Of a stretch of 64,000 bases of DNA, positions 50,110 through 62,334 are shown in pieces (the stretch's first letter is position 1; every line of letters starts with the position of its first letter). The stretch is from Glandiceps talaboti (taxonomy: Eukaryota; Hemichordata; Enteropneusta; Spengelidae), in NCBI RefSeq assembly GCF_964340395.1, contig NC_135551.1, positions 29,818,455 through 29,882,454 on the forward strand, given 5' to 3'. The notes beneath the pieces are model-generated. The model had not been told where the DNA came from. It did no database searches and worked only from the letters and a program-made list of their open reading frames with translations. The position numbers and the translations under genes are program-made.

Positions 50110-51085
50110 ACATCGATGTACATATCAATTACTTCATAATTTTGGTGGGTAACTCCAATAAGATATTTGCGGACTTCAAGTAGCTTTTGCGTTATTTTTT
50201 TGTTCACATAATAAATCCCAGGGGAAATATCAAAGGTACTGTAACAATATACATGTATGAAAAAAAAAGGAACATAATAAACAACACTATAAAAATCCAC
50301 TTATGGTACTAATGACATTATGTACATACTGACCATTGCTAAAATGACAAGACATCTGGGGTACATTTTTACTTCCTGCCCTTAATAAAACACTATAATA
50401 GTTTAATTTGTAACTATAAATTATTATAAAAATTTAAACATGAAGGATCTAGGCACTTGGTTTCAATAAAACACAGCCAACATGGACACTGTATTATCAT
50501 TCTATACATGAACATCACACAACTGCTTAGAAAGTCTACAGTTGCAACTCTCCCTTTCTTTTACATGTAAATCTTTGTATACAACCCCAGTATTAAAAGT
50601 TGGAGCTAAAAATAGAAGTGTCAGGGGTCAGAGGTCAAAGTCTCAACTGCTGGGGTTCATTTTACACAAGAATAGCACACAATACCTAATATGGTACATA
50701 CATTACTATATTACATCTGCTATAAATAATTATGAAATAATATAAATTTCCTCTTCCTTGCTCACTTGTAGATTATGAAAAGTAAGAATGTTGTGTAAGT
50801 TTTTTCTCCAACAGTTCAGGGGCAGTTAAAAATCAATACCTTCTGTTTACACAACTTGCTGTACCTATTTGTTCTTCACAGCACAAATAGAGCTGTATTG
50901 TTTCTAACACTAACACTAGTAAAAACAATACAAAACATAACAATTTTGCACTGTGAATATTACATTACTATAGAATTAATCTTCACATATTTTTAAAGCT
51001 CTCTATTTCCCAAGATTTTCACAAGTTAATGACAAAAATTACTGCCATTTTCATGCATTCATACATTCTCAAATATACTACTGTA
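50110..51085. other. Non-coding stretch, probable intron
   Basis: AT-rich; no gene or element found. Confidence 0.5.
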
Positions 51086-51086
51086 A

Positions 51087-51206
51087 CAGTGTTTTTGCAA
51101 AGGTTGAGAGGTAAAAAAAAATGCTTCCCATAGAATCTATGGTAATTTTGTTTGGGAACACTGGTAAAATGTTGTGAGAAACCCAATTGAAAATCTACCT
51201 ACCACC
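51087..51206 (-). mobile_element. MITE, family C copy 5 (reverse)
   Basis: ACAGTGTTTTTGCAAAGGTT, ATGCTTCCCATAGAATCTAT, GGGAACACTGGTAAAATGTT and AAAATCTACCTACCACCC are the reverse complement of the family. Confidence 0.78.
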
Positions 51207-51369
51207 CATACATGTAGTTAATGACTGGACACATCCATTGCATACAAACTACCAGAAACTTCCCTCTGGACATCATTACAGGGTTCCATTTGCAAAAAAG
51301 AACTTGTTTAAAAAATCATTCTTACCATCAGCAGTTGCCATTTTGAACACAATGTGACAGCCTCAAGTG

Positions 51370-51515
51370 AACGTTTATTTCATTATGTAAATGTACTATA
51401 TCTGTTTTCAGTGAATTATGTGTATTTTTGTAACATTTGCTGACGAGTCTGAAGACAATTTTCTGTGTTTTTATATGCAGACAAAGGTTTGAATTGAATT
51501 GAATTGAATTGAATT
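51370..51515 (+). mobile_element. Retroelement 3' end with GAATT tail
   Basis: TTTGCTGACGAGTCTGAAGA, CAATTTTCTGTGTTTTTATA, TGCAGACAAAGGTTT leads into five GAATT units, a typical LINE/SINE 3' end. Confidence 0.6.
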
Positions 51516-51689
51516 GAAAAACACTGCACTATCACATACTTGAATGTGGTAGAAAGTTCATTTGTCACGCAAATATGAGACATTTCATCTATTTATGGCT
51601 CGTCATTTTAAAATTATTGAGTCGTATTAAACATTAATTTACCTGATATGGTTTAATTAAACTTGTAGGACTTTTTCAAATGTGTTTGT

Positions 51690-52000
51690 ACTCCAGGGGC
51701 TCATACATGTACATGTACTGTTTATCATGTCACAATTATTACCCCTGACACAGGCCTATAAGAGCACAACAGCCCTTTATACTTCCCCAACTCCCTGGGG
51801 AGCATACAATCCATTGCAGTCTTTATATATAAGCACATGCATGTAGTGTTAAAACATTCACATACAATCACTATCCGACCAGGTACCCAATTATACAGCT
51901 GGGTTGACTGGGATACAATTGTGGTTCAAATCTTGCACAAGGACATTAGCCATTCAGAAACAAATGGCAGCAACTTACAGATTCAAGCATGACAATAATG
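51690..52000 (+). mobile_element. tRNA-related dispersed repeat, copy 3
   Basis: TATTACCCCTGACACAGGCC, GGGGAGCATACAATCCATTG, CCAATTATACAGCTGGGTTG, TGTGGTTCAAATCTTGCACA align with copy 1; the tRNA-like end is partly deleted. Confidence 0.75.
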
Positions 52001-52560
52001 GTGTATAGAGAATATAAGAAAGTCTGTAAGATACATTCATGTCATGTTATGACACCCTGAGATGCCTGATAGTGCTAAATGACACAACATATCTAGATCT
52101 GAGTCTAGGATGTCTGTAGATTTCATTAATTAATTCAGAAATTTAATGAGGAAATGTTTTTTCTACTGAATCTAATAAACAATTTTCTCAAGAAGTTATC
52201 TGACACTTTTTATGGATGTTTCAGATGAATGGAAATTTTACAGAATTTACAGGGTCCATACCAACCACACTAAGTATTTCATTATCATGACTGTGCACTG
52301 GTATTGTGGATGTCTTTGATGACTTGAACAACAATTTAAGACCAATGGCTATTCATGGTATTTACAAAGCATGTCTAATTGAATATTGTCGATCACCTCC
52401 ATTTTATCTTGTTTTTTTTTTTCAACAAGTCACTCACAATACCCTCCCATTGCAACATCCTATTTTTGCATAGTTGCTTACATAAGACTTGCTGTACGGA
52501 ATGTATCATTTGTTATTTAGAATCTCTCGTTCTGTAATAATGAAGGGGAAACATGTCCAG
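52000..52560. other. Non-coding stretch, probable intron
   Basis: Nothing recognised. Confidence 0.5.
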
Positions 52561-52564
52561 TCAG

Positions 52565-52745
52565 AACTAAGTCTCTAGACTATACGGTATACCATCAAGG
52601 CTGTATGTCAATTCATATAGCCAAGTCTCTAGGCTATACTGTCAAGTCAGATAGCCAAGTCTCTGGGCTATATACTGTCAATTCATATAGCCAAGTCTGT
52701 AGGCTATACTGTCAAGTCATATAGCCAAGTCTCTGGGCTCTGCTA
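52565..52745. repeat. Short array of ~40-55-bp units with AAGTCTCTGGGCTAT
   Basis: Four copies of ATAGCCAAGTCTCTRGGCTA + TACTGTCAAGTCAG-like sequence. The core resembles that of the arrays at 35.1 and 37.9 kb. Confidence 0.88.
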
Positions 52746-52749
52746 GCAC

Positions 52750-53860
52750 AGCAGGTGGATAAAGATGACAAACTGTGATTCCATCAGAGATGAGGACATA
52801 TTGTCAAAACCCATACCTCACAAAGAGCTATTGACTTTTAATGGCTTACTCTAATACTCAACCCACACTGTAAACATGGGAAGGTATTATCTCATCAACT
52901 ATGCACTTTTATTGTACAATATGATAATGCTTTGCCAGGTATTTGAAACTTTGTGATTACTTGGAAGATCTCTTTAGATGTTTTGTAACCCTTAACTTTT
53001 GGCAGTACATTAAAGTCGCTAGAAGGAAATGATAATTCAATAACCTACATCTGTTTACTTGTGGTTGATTTTGGCTATGTATTCCTGCATCAACATAAGT
53101 TTATACTTTTCCTAAACATTTCTCAATTCAAACCTAAATTAGATTACAATTACACTGATGAAAGATCAGCCCAAATAATTTTGACACCTGACTGACAGTG
53201 ACACATCCAGACTATAGTCCAGTGTTAACATCACACTGACACCAGGCTAGTCCGCTATTAACATCAGACTGACACGAGGCTAGTCCACTGTGAACATCAG
53301 ACTACCACCAGACTAGTCCGCTATTAACATCAGACTACCACCAGACTAGTCCGCTGTTATTAATAGTGTTAACATCTTCACACCCAAACCTAGTTATCCT
53401 AAATAACTGTTAATAAAAGTGCAATATCTCTTATATAATGAATTCTTCAGGCTAGCATGCAGATGTGAAACATAACTCTTTTCTTGGCATTCCAGAACAA
53501 CCGTCTCAGTTTCCCTTTGCCTTGTAATGATGTAGTGATACCAAAACTGAAGTGATAGGGTCATAACCTTTGTATGTGTAGGCATGTACATTGTGTAATT
53601 GACTATACACAATGATTCCCCTGGTACCTTGAACTCTGAAGTGGCACAAGGTTAACATTGTCAAAACTTCATAAAACTAGTATAGTATTGCTGGCAATGG
53701 CCCATTCCTTGCAAGTTTCATAGTATCAAAATCATCTACTGGCATTGTATAACACAGTTGGGGTAATGGAGGTAATTGGGAGGGAGGGGGGATAATATGC
53801 ATTTCAATAATATTTCACTACATGTACATGTATACATGGTATTATACCATGCACGAGCCA
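52750..53860. other. Non-coding stretch including a ~32-bp tandem repeat
   Basis: At 53205-53360 CACCAGRCTAGTCCGCTATT + AACATCAGACTG repeats about five times. A plus acceptor near 53498 followed by 19 open codons was noted but not accepted. Confidence 0.5.
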
Positions 53861-53866
53861 GCTTCA

Positions 53867-54166
53867 ACAAAAAATATGGAGTACATAGTCTTCATTCTAT
53901 GTCAAAACCGTCATGTGTCTTCACTATTGGTTTTACTGTGTTTGAAATGAGGCAAAACTTTTAAAATTACTTTCCCCAATTTTTTGTTCATATAACACTC
54001 TCATTTGTATAATTATATTATTCCCAAATATTTTTCTTCATTCAGCCAGAAAATACAAATGATCTAAGGGTTGTCACTACTAGTCTAGCAACTTGTAATG
54101 ACAAGGGCCACTTAGGTCAATCATATTTTCCTTGGCTAAACGAAGAAAACTTGGGGAGTACTATCT
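53867..54166 (+). mobile_element. Foldback element, family A copy 4
   Basis: AAAAAATATGGAGTACATAG, ATTACTTTCCCCAATTTTTT, CCCAAATATTTTTCTTCATT, CAGCCAGAAAATACAAATGA, TTCCTTGGCTAAACGAAGAA match copy 1 in order. Confidence 0.78.
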
Positions 54167-54169
54167 AAT

Positions 54170-54810
54170 TGTCATCAAATCATATGCCTAAATACCTGGT
54201 TTTGTATTCTCCTTATATCATAACGATGTTCAGATATGTTTAACGACTACATGAAGTTTAAATACGCAAAAAAATACCCCTCCCCCTCCCATACATTTAA
54301 ACTTAAAATGCTATAGGTCATGTACTTTTGCATATTTGGTCAAGTTAAAGGCCAATGATTCAATCCCCGGTCTTAACGTTAGTTTTTGTTATCTCATCAA
54401 TGAAATCACACAGACTAAATCGATTCTTTTATTTATTAAGGACCAGTTTTTTCTCAAAGTTTATCAGACATTCAACCATTTTGACACCTAAATTTTTAAC
54501 TAATCTTTAATACATAGACCTTTTATAGGTAAGTGGGAGAAACCATGGTAGGGTATGGTTATTGCAACCTTATATATATTTTAATATGGCCTGAGAATTC
54601 ACAACCCTGGGGCCTAAGCTGAACCTTAAATTAGGTCAGTAGGTCAGTAGGTCAGTATGTCAGTATGAGGTACATGTGTATATATGTGTACACTATTTAT
54701 ACATAGTGTCCCTTCAGTAGTGATATGATTCTGTGTAATACAAGCACATTATAAATTCTCCTGCTTTATTGTGCATTCTCACAAAATTAATAAATGTATG
54801 TTTTCAATTG
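54170..54810. other. Non-coding stretch
   Basis: Short TAGGTCAG tandem at 54632-54665. Otherwise nothing. Confidence 0.5.
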
Positions 54811-54811
54811 T

Positions 54812-54814
<3 letters not shown>

Positions 54815-54867
<53 letters not shown>

Positions 54868-54995
54868 TACACACATACACATACAGACAGACATATACAT
54901 ACATACATACATACATACATACATACATACATACATACATACATACATACATACAACAAATACACACATGATATACACACATAGACACATACATT

Positions 54996-55048
<53 letters not shown>

Positions 55049-55075
55049 TACATACATACACACATACACACATGC
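54815..55075. repeat. CA / CATA microsatellite cluster
   Basis: CA (54815-54870), CATA (54895-54952) and CA (54997-55043) blocks; flanking open frames are artefacts. Confidence 0.97.
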
Positions 55076-55079
55076 ACGC

Positions 55080-55395
55080 ACAATACCATACATCTAACAC
55101 AACTGAACCAATTAAATGTGGCACCTGTAAAGAATTCTAAACCAAATCAATGATGGACAATGGGAATCTTACTTGAAAGGAAATTAATTATTATCATAGA
55201 AGAGGGCAATTTTGTTTTATGTTGACATTCCTAAGTATCAATAGCATTCAAACAGCACAATGTTGTAATTTATATTAATATGCAGTAACACTAAAATACC
55301 AAAGTTTATCAAACCACCTTCATTCATTATGAATTATTTATAGAAGTAGACATGGTAATGTAGACTACACCAACTGTTATCGATAATTAAATAGT
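55080..55395. other. Non-coding stretch
   Basis: No feature seen. Confidence 0.5.
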
Positions 55396-55396
55396 A

Positions 55397-55568
55397 CTAG
55401 TATACCCTACTACTAACTGTAATACAGATTATGCTGCTAGGTAAAATTTTATCATTATCATCGTTGTAGTTGTCATCATTGTAATCATCACCCTCCTCCT
55501 CGTTGTCGGTGGCAGTGGTTGCGGCATCCACGTCGCCGCCATCACCTTCATCGTCTTCATCAATTTGG
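55397..55568 (-). CDS. Candidate acidic coding exon, boundaries uncertain
   Basis: On the minus strand, after a TTTGACAG acceptor, one frame stays open to TAG at 55397 and encodes a strongly acidic run: QIDEDDEGDGGDVDAATTAT, then DNEEEGDDYN and alternating Asp/Asn. The patch has many CpGs, unlike its surroundings. It may be a terminal exon or may use a donor before the stop; no strong donor is visible. Its entry phase (one base) does not fit directly after the phase-0 first exon. The alternative is an old GAT-type trinucleotide repeat, which would give the same skew. The plus strand shows a hydrophobic frame but lacks an acceptor. Confidence 0.4.
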
Positions 55569-55839
55569 CTGTCAAATCATAACTACTCAAACTAGTACAA
55601 GTATGCACCTCCAAAATAAAAATTATAAACTTTCGCTGTTACTTAAGTTTGTAAAGACAGTTCAAACCCAATCTAAAGATCTAATCATCTTTGTATTTTC
55701 AAAAATAAAGGTCAAAATAATCAATCAATCAATAACAGAAAAAAAAATGCCCATCCACTGAAAAACTGTAAGAACAGCTTTGTTGACTACACCTGAGTAA
55801 AACTGGAATAGTTTGCCGAACATTGAATACTGTAATATT

Positions 55840-56003
55840 GATGGGGAACCTGGTAAAATGACAGAGGAACTCAAGTAGATTTTACCTACTTACCACCCTT
55901 ATTAACAAAAACACTGACAGGGAACCCTGGTAAAGTGACAGACAACTCACATAGATTTTTCCTGGCTTGCCACACCCGACAAAAACATTGATAAGGGAAC
56001 CTT
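55840..56003 (-). mobile_element. MITE, family C copy 6 (reverse, two partial units)
   Basis: GGGGAACCTGGTAAAATGAC, AAGTAGATTTTACCTACTTA, CCACCCTTATTAACAAAAAC, ACTG is followed by a second GGGAACCCTGGTAAAGTGAC...AAAAACATTG. Confidence 0.78.
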
Positions 56004-56204
56004 GATGCCATCATGATATCCAATCATTACTGATACAGACAGAGAATTTATCCATTGGTTTCACACAAATAATTATTTAATAATTAAAGTAATTGGTCAC
56101 TAAAGTAGTATACCAGATCTATGCTATGTGCAAGTATGTTGGTTTAACTCAAAGAGGTCTGTAGTTCAGACAGTGTGTCCTCTGAGTCTTAGACTGTTGA
56201 CAGT

Positions 56205-56320
56205 TGCTCGCGCCTTTTTCCCCTACATTTTATCTAAACCCAAGTCGTTGCTGCGCTCCGATCTGGCGCAATACTAAGTAGTCGCATACTGATATTGAGG
56301 GCCGAAGGCCCGTTTTTTTT
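56205..56320. other. CpG-rich patch with GGGCCGAAGGCCC hairpin
   Basis: TTGCTCGCGCC, GTCGTTGCTGCGCTCCGATC, TGGCGCAATAC and the perfect hairpin GGGCCGAAGGCCC followed by a T run. Contrasts with surroundings; likely an end of a dispersed mobile element. Confidence 0.6.
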
Positions 56321-56734
56321 AATTGCTTGGTTTGGTTGCATACTTGAAATGAATACAGGAATGTGCCATGCTTTCATCCCACTCTCTCAATCTTATGTCA
56401 CTTCCATTTGTATACTGTATACAAGCCCTGAGGGCTGAGGTCTGAGGGCTGAGGGCTGAGGCGAGTATTTATCATGTTACCATTGATTATCTAAGATGCA
56501 CATATATTTGTGTTTGCAGATAAGTTCTTCACTGTCAGTTTGTTTAAAAGTAAAGAACACCTCCACGTTTTTATATGTATGAATATTTATGAGCTGTGAA
56601 ACAAACCGTTATTAACACCATACAAAATCCAATTTAATTTCATTTGTCTATTACTGCCACTAAAACTTTCAATTATGAGAAGTTTTCAGTGGTAAACAAA
56701 CTTTATGTCTTTATGTACTGTGACCATTGTATGC

Positions 56735-56901
56735 TCTCAGCCAATTTGAAGTGCCACTGACGCACACAATTAATTTCTAGTAACGCACCAAAATTTGGTG
56801 TTCCCGTATCTCTCACTATGTGCTGACTCACAAGAAATGCCAGTTTTTCTCATTTTGACTCACAACAACAAAATTTGGCTACCATTAGAGGGCACACTGA
56901 T
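56735..56901 (-). mobile_element. MITE, family E copy 3 (reverse)
   Basis: TGTATGCTCTCAGCCAATTT, TGACGCACACAATTAATTTC, CACCAAAATTTGGTGTTCCC, GACTCACAACAACAAAATTT and AGAGGGCACACTG, the reverse of copy 1. Confidence 0.88.
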
Positions 56902-56909
56902 TATGACAA

Positions 56910-58275
56910 ACACAAGTGTAGGAGCCAACATTAGTCAAATCATGACACTGCTTCTTTGCCAGTTTGCTTGTTTTAGGTAGTGCTATTCTTAAACAAAATT
57001 ATGCATAGTTCACTTACCAACAAATAACAGTGCCTAATATGTAAATATAGATCTTGGGTAGAATGCAGTAAAAATATTATTCTATTTGAATTGTATTTTC
57101 TAATTTGGACCAACTTCTGCTCTTTTCGTGATCAGACTAGGCTTTGGTTTTCCTTTCTATCAACCTACATGTAAATCTGCTCATTTGGAAAATTTAAGAA
57201 TTTGGTCTGTCATTACGTCAACTTGTTTTTTTACTTGGTGAATCGAAACCACCCCAGGGGCACTCAAAAATAGTAAACTTCTCCTACCCTTTGGCCCTCT
57301 TGCCTTTGTCACATCAGTATATCATGTATATTTACACGTGTTTTGTCATCACAAACAAGTTTTTGGATATATGTATCAGCAATGAAGGAACTTTTACGAC
57401 AAATAGTTTATCAGATATGAATAACAATAGTGAGAATTTAATAAAAACTTCACTCAGGTGTAAAACTCGTCAAAAGATTCAAGACATGTGAACTAACTGT
57501 ATCTAATAGTAGATCTTAGGTTTCTACATATATATTATTATGGCTTCCCAATATAAATTCCACAACCACATACATACACATATATTGAGTCATGTCTGTC
57601 TATACTGAATAAAATCTAATAATCCATATATGTACATGTTCTGAAAACAGTCTAGAGTTGGCTGACATGTCTGACCTATGACTTCTCATCTCATTTATAT
57701 AACCTTTCACTGTAACTAATGAGAGGTTGTGTTGGGTAACTTTGTATTCTTACTGAATAACAACGTAGTGATAAAGTACATGTATCAATAATTATTTGTA
57801 GCCATTGTGGCTGTACTATGTCACTGTTACATAGTTCAGATCTAGCTTGGGACAAAAGGGGACTCGTGGATTTCAGAATTCCTTTATACGTTTCACAATG
57901 TTACATGTTACGTACAGTATAATTGTCAGTGTGTTTCAAACTGATATCTACTGACTGTGATATCTCACCATGAAGTATGTATATAATGCATATTTGTATC
58001 ACAGCAGTCCTTTGTAGTTTTCATAAATCTGTAGAACCCCTGATGATATACACAGGTTCCCTACACATCATATGATACCAGAATCATGATGGGGTACCCA
58101 CTAATTTAATTGTATTAAAATCATTAGCAGCATTTTTGGTAATATTTGTGAACCCTTGTAACAGAGGTGGGAAATCTAGTTACATTTGCATAACATTATA
58201 CTTAATACCATAATTTGGTAAGAAAAACCCTTGTAAGTTATCTGGGGAATGGTGAAAATAAATTATAAAGTCATC
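56910..58275. other. Non-coding stretch, probable intron
   Basis: Isolated minus donors (GTAAGTG near 57019) lack acceptors. No gene called. Confidence 0.45.
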
Positions 58276-58280
58276 TAGAT

Positions 58281-58590
<310 letters not shown>

Positions 58591-59064
58591 ATGTTTCTTT
58601 TATCTATCAGGTGAAAAAGAAATGGCTACAAAGAAAGAAACAAAACATTTTAAATTTTCAAGTTACAAATATAACATATTATAATGAGTCAGTGAAGAAC
58701 TTACAGCTAAGTAGACATATATATCATTAGATAAACATATACATGTATATTATCATGGTTAGATGGGTGTTTTTAGTTCTAATGCCAAAAGACATAAAAG
58801 ACAGTTGTGCTTGTTATTACCAATAACCAAAATTACCAAAAAGATAGTCCCAATTCACCAATTCATGCAATGTTTCATTTAAATTCTAATTTTCTTGCCT
58901 TTCAAATGTTTTGGATTTTCTTACTTTGAAAATCTTTTTTCTTCTCAATCCAAGCTGGCAAAAAATGCAATTACATGTACAACCAACCACCCATTTTTTA
59001 GCAGCCGAGAGCTTCTAATGAAAACACTGGACCGATAACAATTGGCTATCATCTATTGAATGGT

Positions 59065-59340
59065 ATAACAATAATAATATAATAATGGTTTATTTCCAAA
59101 GGTTGTGACCTAATGGTCAAATTACGATTGTTACATTACTTTAAAAATACATAAAGGACAAAGACACTGCTGGTAACTAAAAAGTGTGAAGTAACATTAC
59201 AATTAAAAAACAAATTACAATGACGAGACACACTAGAGACAATGACTATTTTGCAACAAATTGACACAGGAGACAACTGGACTGAGTTCTTTCCGTTTAG
59301 TTCTTTCTTTAAAGTTCCTAACATTACGGTTTCTTGTTGG
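59065..59340 (-). mobile_element. Possible retroelement 3' end (minus)
   Basis: On the minus strand GGTCACAACCTTTGGAAATA, AACCATTATTATATTATTAT resembles a LINE/SINE tail. Upstream sequence has no intact frame. Confidence 0.35.
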
Positions 59341-59344
59341 GTAC

Positions 59345-60540
59345 CTGTGATTTATAAGTGGTCTGTCCTTGACTTTCACTAGTTATGCTACGCTACAGAA
59401 GATGTCAACAGAATTTATCTCTGGTCAGGAGATGATGAAATCTAGAGGTCAAGGTTATCAAACCTCAAGGATTAAAAATACAGGTAAAAAATAAGGGTTG
59501 ACCTATTCAAATACTTCAATGGTTTTAACCAATCTATTGTTTAAAGAAGAAGACAAAGGGACACTTCACATCAAAACAAACCAAGTTATATGCAAATCAT
59601 GAATACACTCTTGAATGGTACAAAACAACACTTATGAGAACTTCACATCTCAGTCAATACATTGTGAAGATGTTTTGTACATTACTGACAACTTCAGTAT
59701 TTTTCCATTAAAAAATGAACAAGAACCTAACATGGTGCAGAAGCCTTTTTTTATAGCAACTTAATTCTATCCTGATTATTCCCCTCTCCCCTTTTTTCAT
59801 TTTTTATCTAAGTTTTGTAGCAGTAAATATAATATGATATTGGTACGGAAAAAAGTTATAAAATCAACACTCTCACAAGATTTCCAACCTGAATTTCAAC
59901 GACTAACTGAACTAGACAAATTTTACACTATACATAAACACCAAGTTGTTGGATTTGAAACAAATCAAACTGGACTAATAGTTTTCAGTAAACACATAGG
60001 TGTCAGTTTTAAAAGTTGTAAAAAGAAGTTATCAAAAAAAAATAATAAAAAAATTAAAAACTTGCCGAGTTGGGGGTCATCCTGGATGTACACTGTGGAT
60101 TACTATATGTGTTGTTCGACATGAGACAAAGAGCAACATGAACAAACATGTGCACTGCATATACATATTAAAGTTTTGTGACACTGTTATCAACCAGTTG
60201 AATCCAGACCCAATAAACAATACACTTTACCTGGGAATGTGATTGCATCATGCAATGGCTGCACAACTCTCACTTCAAAAAGAACTACATCTAGGTTGAA
60301 CATTCCGCAAAATGGGAATTTGTTAAGGCAGATTTCTGTTGACTATTGCAACATTTAACTTCTACCTGGTAGACAAGCATACTTTTGTGGCCAGGTGATA
60401 CTGAATCAAAGTAACACATACTAATTATGTGAGGGCGTTTCTAAGGAAACTATGTCAGGTTAAACCGTGAACATGTACAATCACACAAACTGCAAACAAA
60501 AACCCACTAGCAATTACGGTCAGTACGAAAAAAAAAACAC
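59345..60540. other. Non-coding stretch, probable first intron
   Basis: A 96-codon plus frame (59834-60124) is Lys/Asn-rich without coding features. No other signal. Confidence 0.45.
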
Positions 60541-60587
60541 CAGATAGTTCGTCGTCGTTCTTGGGAATACCCATTCACGATTTCACG

Positions 60588-60630
60588 ATGGAATTTTCTG
60601 AGGAACGAAAGTGGACACAAGCCATTGCCG
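60588..60630 (+). CDS. Candidate plus-strand first coding exon
   Basis: ATG in strong Kozak context (A at -3, G at +4), then MEFSEERKWTQAIAG and a possible donor (GCCG/GTAATA, weak at +5). The surrounding 120 bases are CpG-rich. It lies inside the presumed first intron of the minus-strand gene, so it would be an antisense or nested gene. Read through, the frame stays open for 44 codons. No downstream exon in frame was found. Confidence 0.25.
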
Positions 60631-61340
60631 GTAATATTCGTCAAGTTGACGGGGTCGCTGAGAGGTCAACTATTTATTGTTTAGTGAACATTATGTCTCT
60701 GGGAACGAGTGACTGTTTTTGAAATAATTTTGAAAGGGTGACTATTTAATTCCCACTCTGATACACACGTTGCTATAATTTATAACTAATATATTGTAAA
60801 TACTAACGATAACTCCATGCGATGTAACTGTCATGTCGTGGAGAAAATATTATAGGCAAATGTGCTGTGTCAAACACAACATGCATATAACGTACGAATA
60901 GGTAGTTCTATAACAAAGAAATGTAATGGTGATAGACGCGGTAATTAGTGTAAAACGGACACACTGTCAGAACAGAAGTCAACAAGCTCCCTCGCAAAAT
61001 AGCAGACTACCACTTTGTTCTCGTAAACTGAACACTTTTCATAAAATTATCGTAATCATGGACTTCTATATATGTCACAGGCGTTGTTGGTGTATGAACC
61101 GGAAGAGTTTGTATAAATATACCGGTAAGATTGAAAGTCGAGGTTATGAGTGGGTCAACATTTACGAGTAAGAGAACCTCGTGTGCTACAAATGATCTGA
61201 ATGTACACACACATGACCAAACATTCCGAACACAAGCATTGACTTATCCAACTGACCGGTACTTATATCAACAATTTAGCAAAGCTTGGGACATAAAACA
61301 TGCAATAAAACAATTACCAAGCGAAAGATCTGACACATAC

Positions 61341-61637
61341 CTGGTAGCTGTTCAACAGCGAGGAACATCTCTCACGGACATCCCTAAACGGGCATTGCGA
61401 TGAAAGTCTCAATAACTGGACCAAAAAATCAACAACCTCGTTTCTCACAGAGGTGTTGTTTTCCTCATTAACTTCTGGAGGGGATGACGGTTCAAAGAGA
61501 GATTCAATATACGAGGCAATCTGATCCAAAGCTTGATTACGAGTTTCTGGTTCTCGACTGGCGATACTCATAAACCATCGTGTTGCCACTGCTGTTTCCG
61601 TTCCGTGATTATGGAGCTCTGAATTTTCTCCGGCCAT
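61341..61637 (-). CDS. First coding exon of a minus-strand gene, 99 codons
   Basis: The open frame from ATG (61637-61635) reaches a consensus donor (CAG/GTATGTG) at 61340 after exactly 99 codons, leaving phase 0. The peptide starts MAGENSELHNHGTETAVATR and has amphipathic helical segments at about residues 20-47 (ASREPETRNQALDQIASYIE) and 65-98 (EVVDFLVQLLRLS, then FRDVRERCSSLLNSYQ), joined by an acidic Ser/Pro loop. That helical-pair look, with an Arg-rich second helix, suits the N-cap of a HEAT/ARM-type repeat protein, but this is inference and I cannot name a family. No signal peptide or membrane segment. CpG content is high across the exon. The 46568-46503 exon accepts phase 0 and could follow. 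Confidence 0.7.
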
Positions 61638-61639
61638 TA

Positions 61640-62330
61640 AACGCTTGCACTAGGTTGTATTCGGGGCTTACCAGTTCACTACAAACAATAAATGTGACCC
61701 CAAAATGTCTGAGATGCTACTAGCTCTGGTTATTCAGTCATAAAATCGTTTATCAGCGATGATGTCCAAAATCGAGTGAACAACCCGGGGAACACAGCGT
61801 TCGCGACAGGAAGAATGTCTGAACGGCCACACAAATCTCCGGAAATGTTCCGTGCACCAGCGCTACGTGGCGGTCCGTTAAACTAGCTAAAACGTGTGTG
61901 GAAAGAAATTATACTTTCAAAGAAAACGTCAGATACAAAATCGTCGCCTTATTCGCAAAAATACACCAAAATAGATGACAATTTTGAATACCGGACGATC
62001 ACTTCTCAGTACATTCACTGTTCAGACTCACGCTATGTACTTCGATGGTTCATACATATGTATTAGTAGTTTGAATATATAAATATATTTACATAAATTA
62101 AGCATGAGCCACACCTCCAAATTTCACCAATCAACACGGGTTTCGATGACGTCATCTTTGAACGGAAAAAACCCTCTGTCTGTGCGATCATGCATAGACG
62201 TAGACGGAACTACTAGGTATAACCACTGCAAAATGCCGTTACAGAAACATATGCTGGGAACACATCAACGAGATTTTAATTTGTATATTTATTACAAAAG
62301 AAAGTTACCCGGCTAATTACATTCACCTAT
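61640..62330 (-). promoter_or_regulatory. CpG-rich promoter region of the minus-strand gene
   Basis: CpG density rises from about 60.5 kb and peaks here, just 5' of the first coding exon. It holds CCGGAAAT (ETS-like, about 61838), a CCAAT box (62127-62131) and a perfect cAMP-response element. No TATA box is seen in a fixed position. Transcription start not determined. Confidence 0.5.
62147..62154. promoter_or_regulatory. cAMP-response element TGACGTCA
   Basis: Perfect 8-base CREB/ATF palindrome 16 bases from a CCAAT box, about 510 bases 5' of the minus-strand start codon. Confidence 0.5.
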
Positions 62331-62334
62331 CCTT

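Noticed and set aside
51326-51341. Minus-strand first exon (MATAD then GTAAGA)
   Set aside because: Good Kozak and donor, but only 16 coding bases next to a retroelement end, and its phase does not fit the phase-0 exons downstream.
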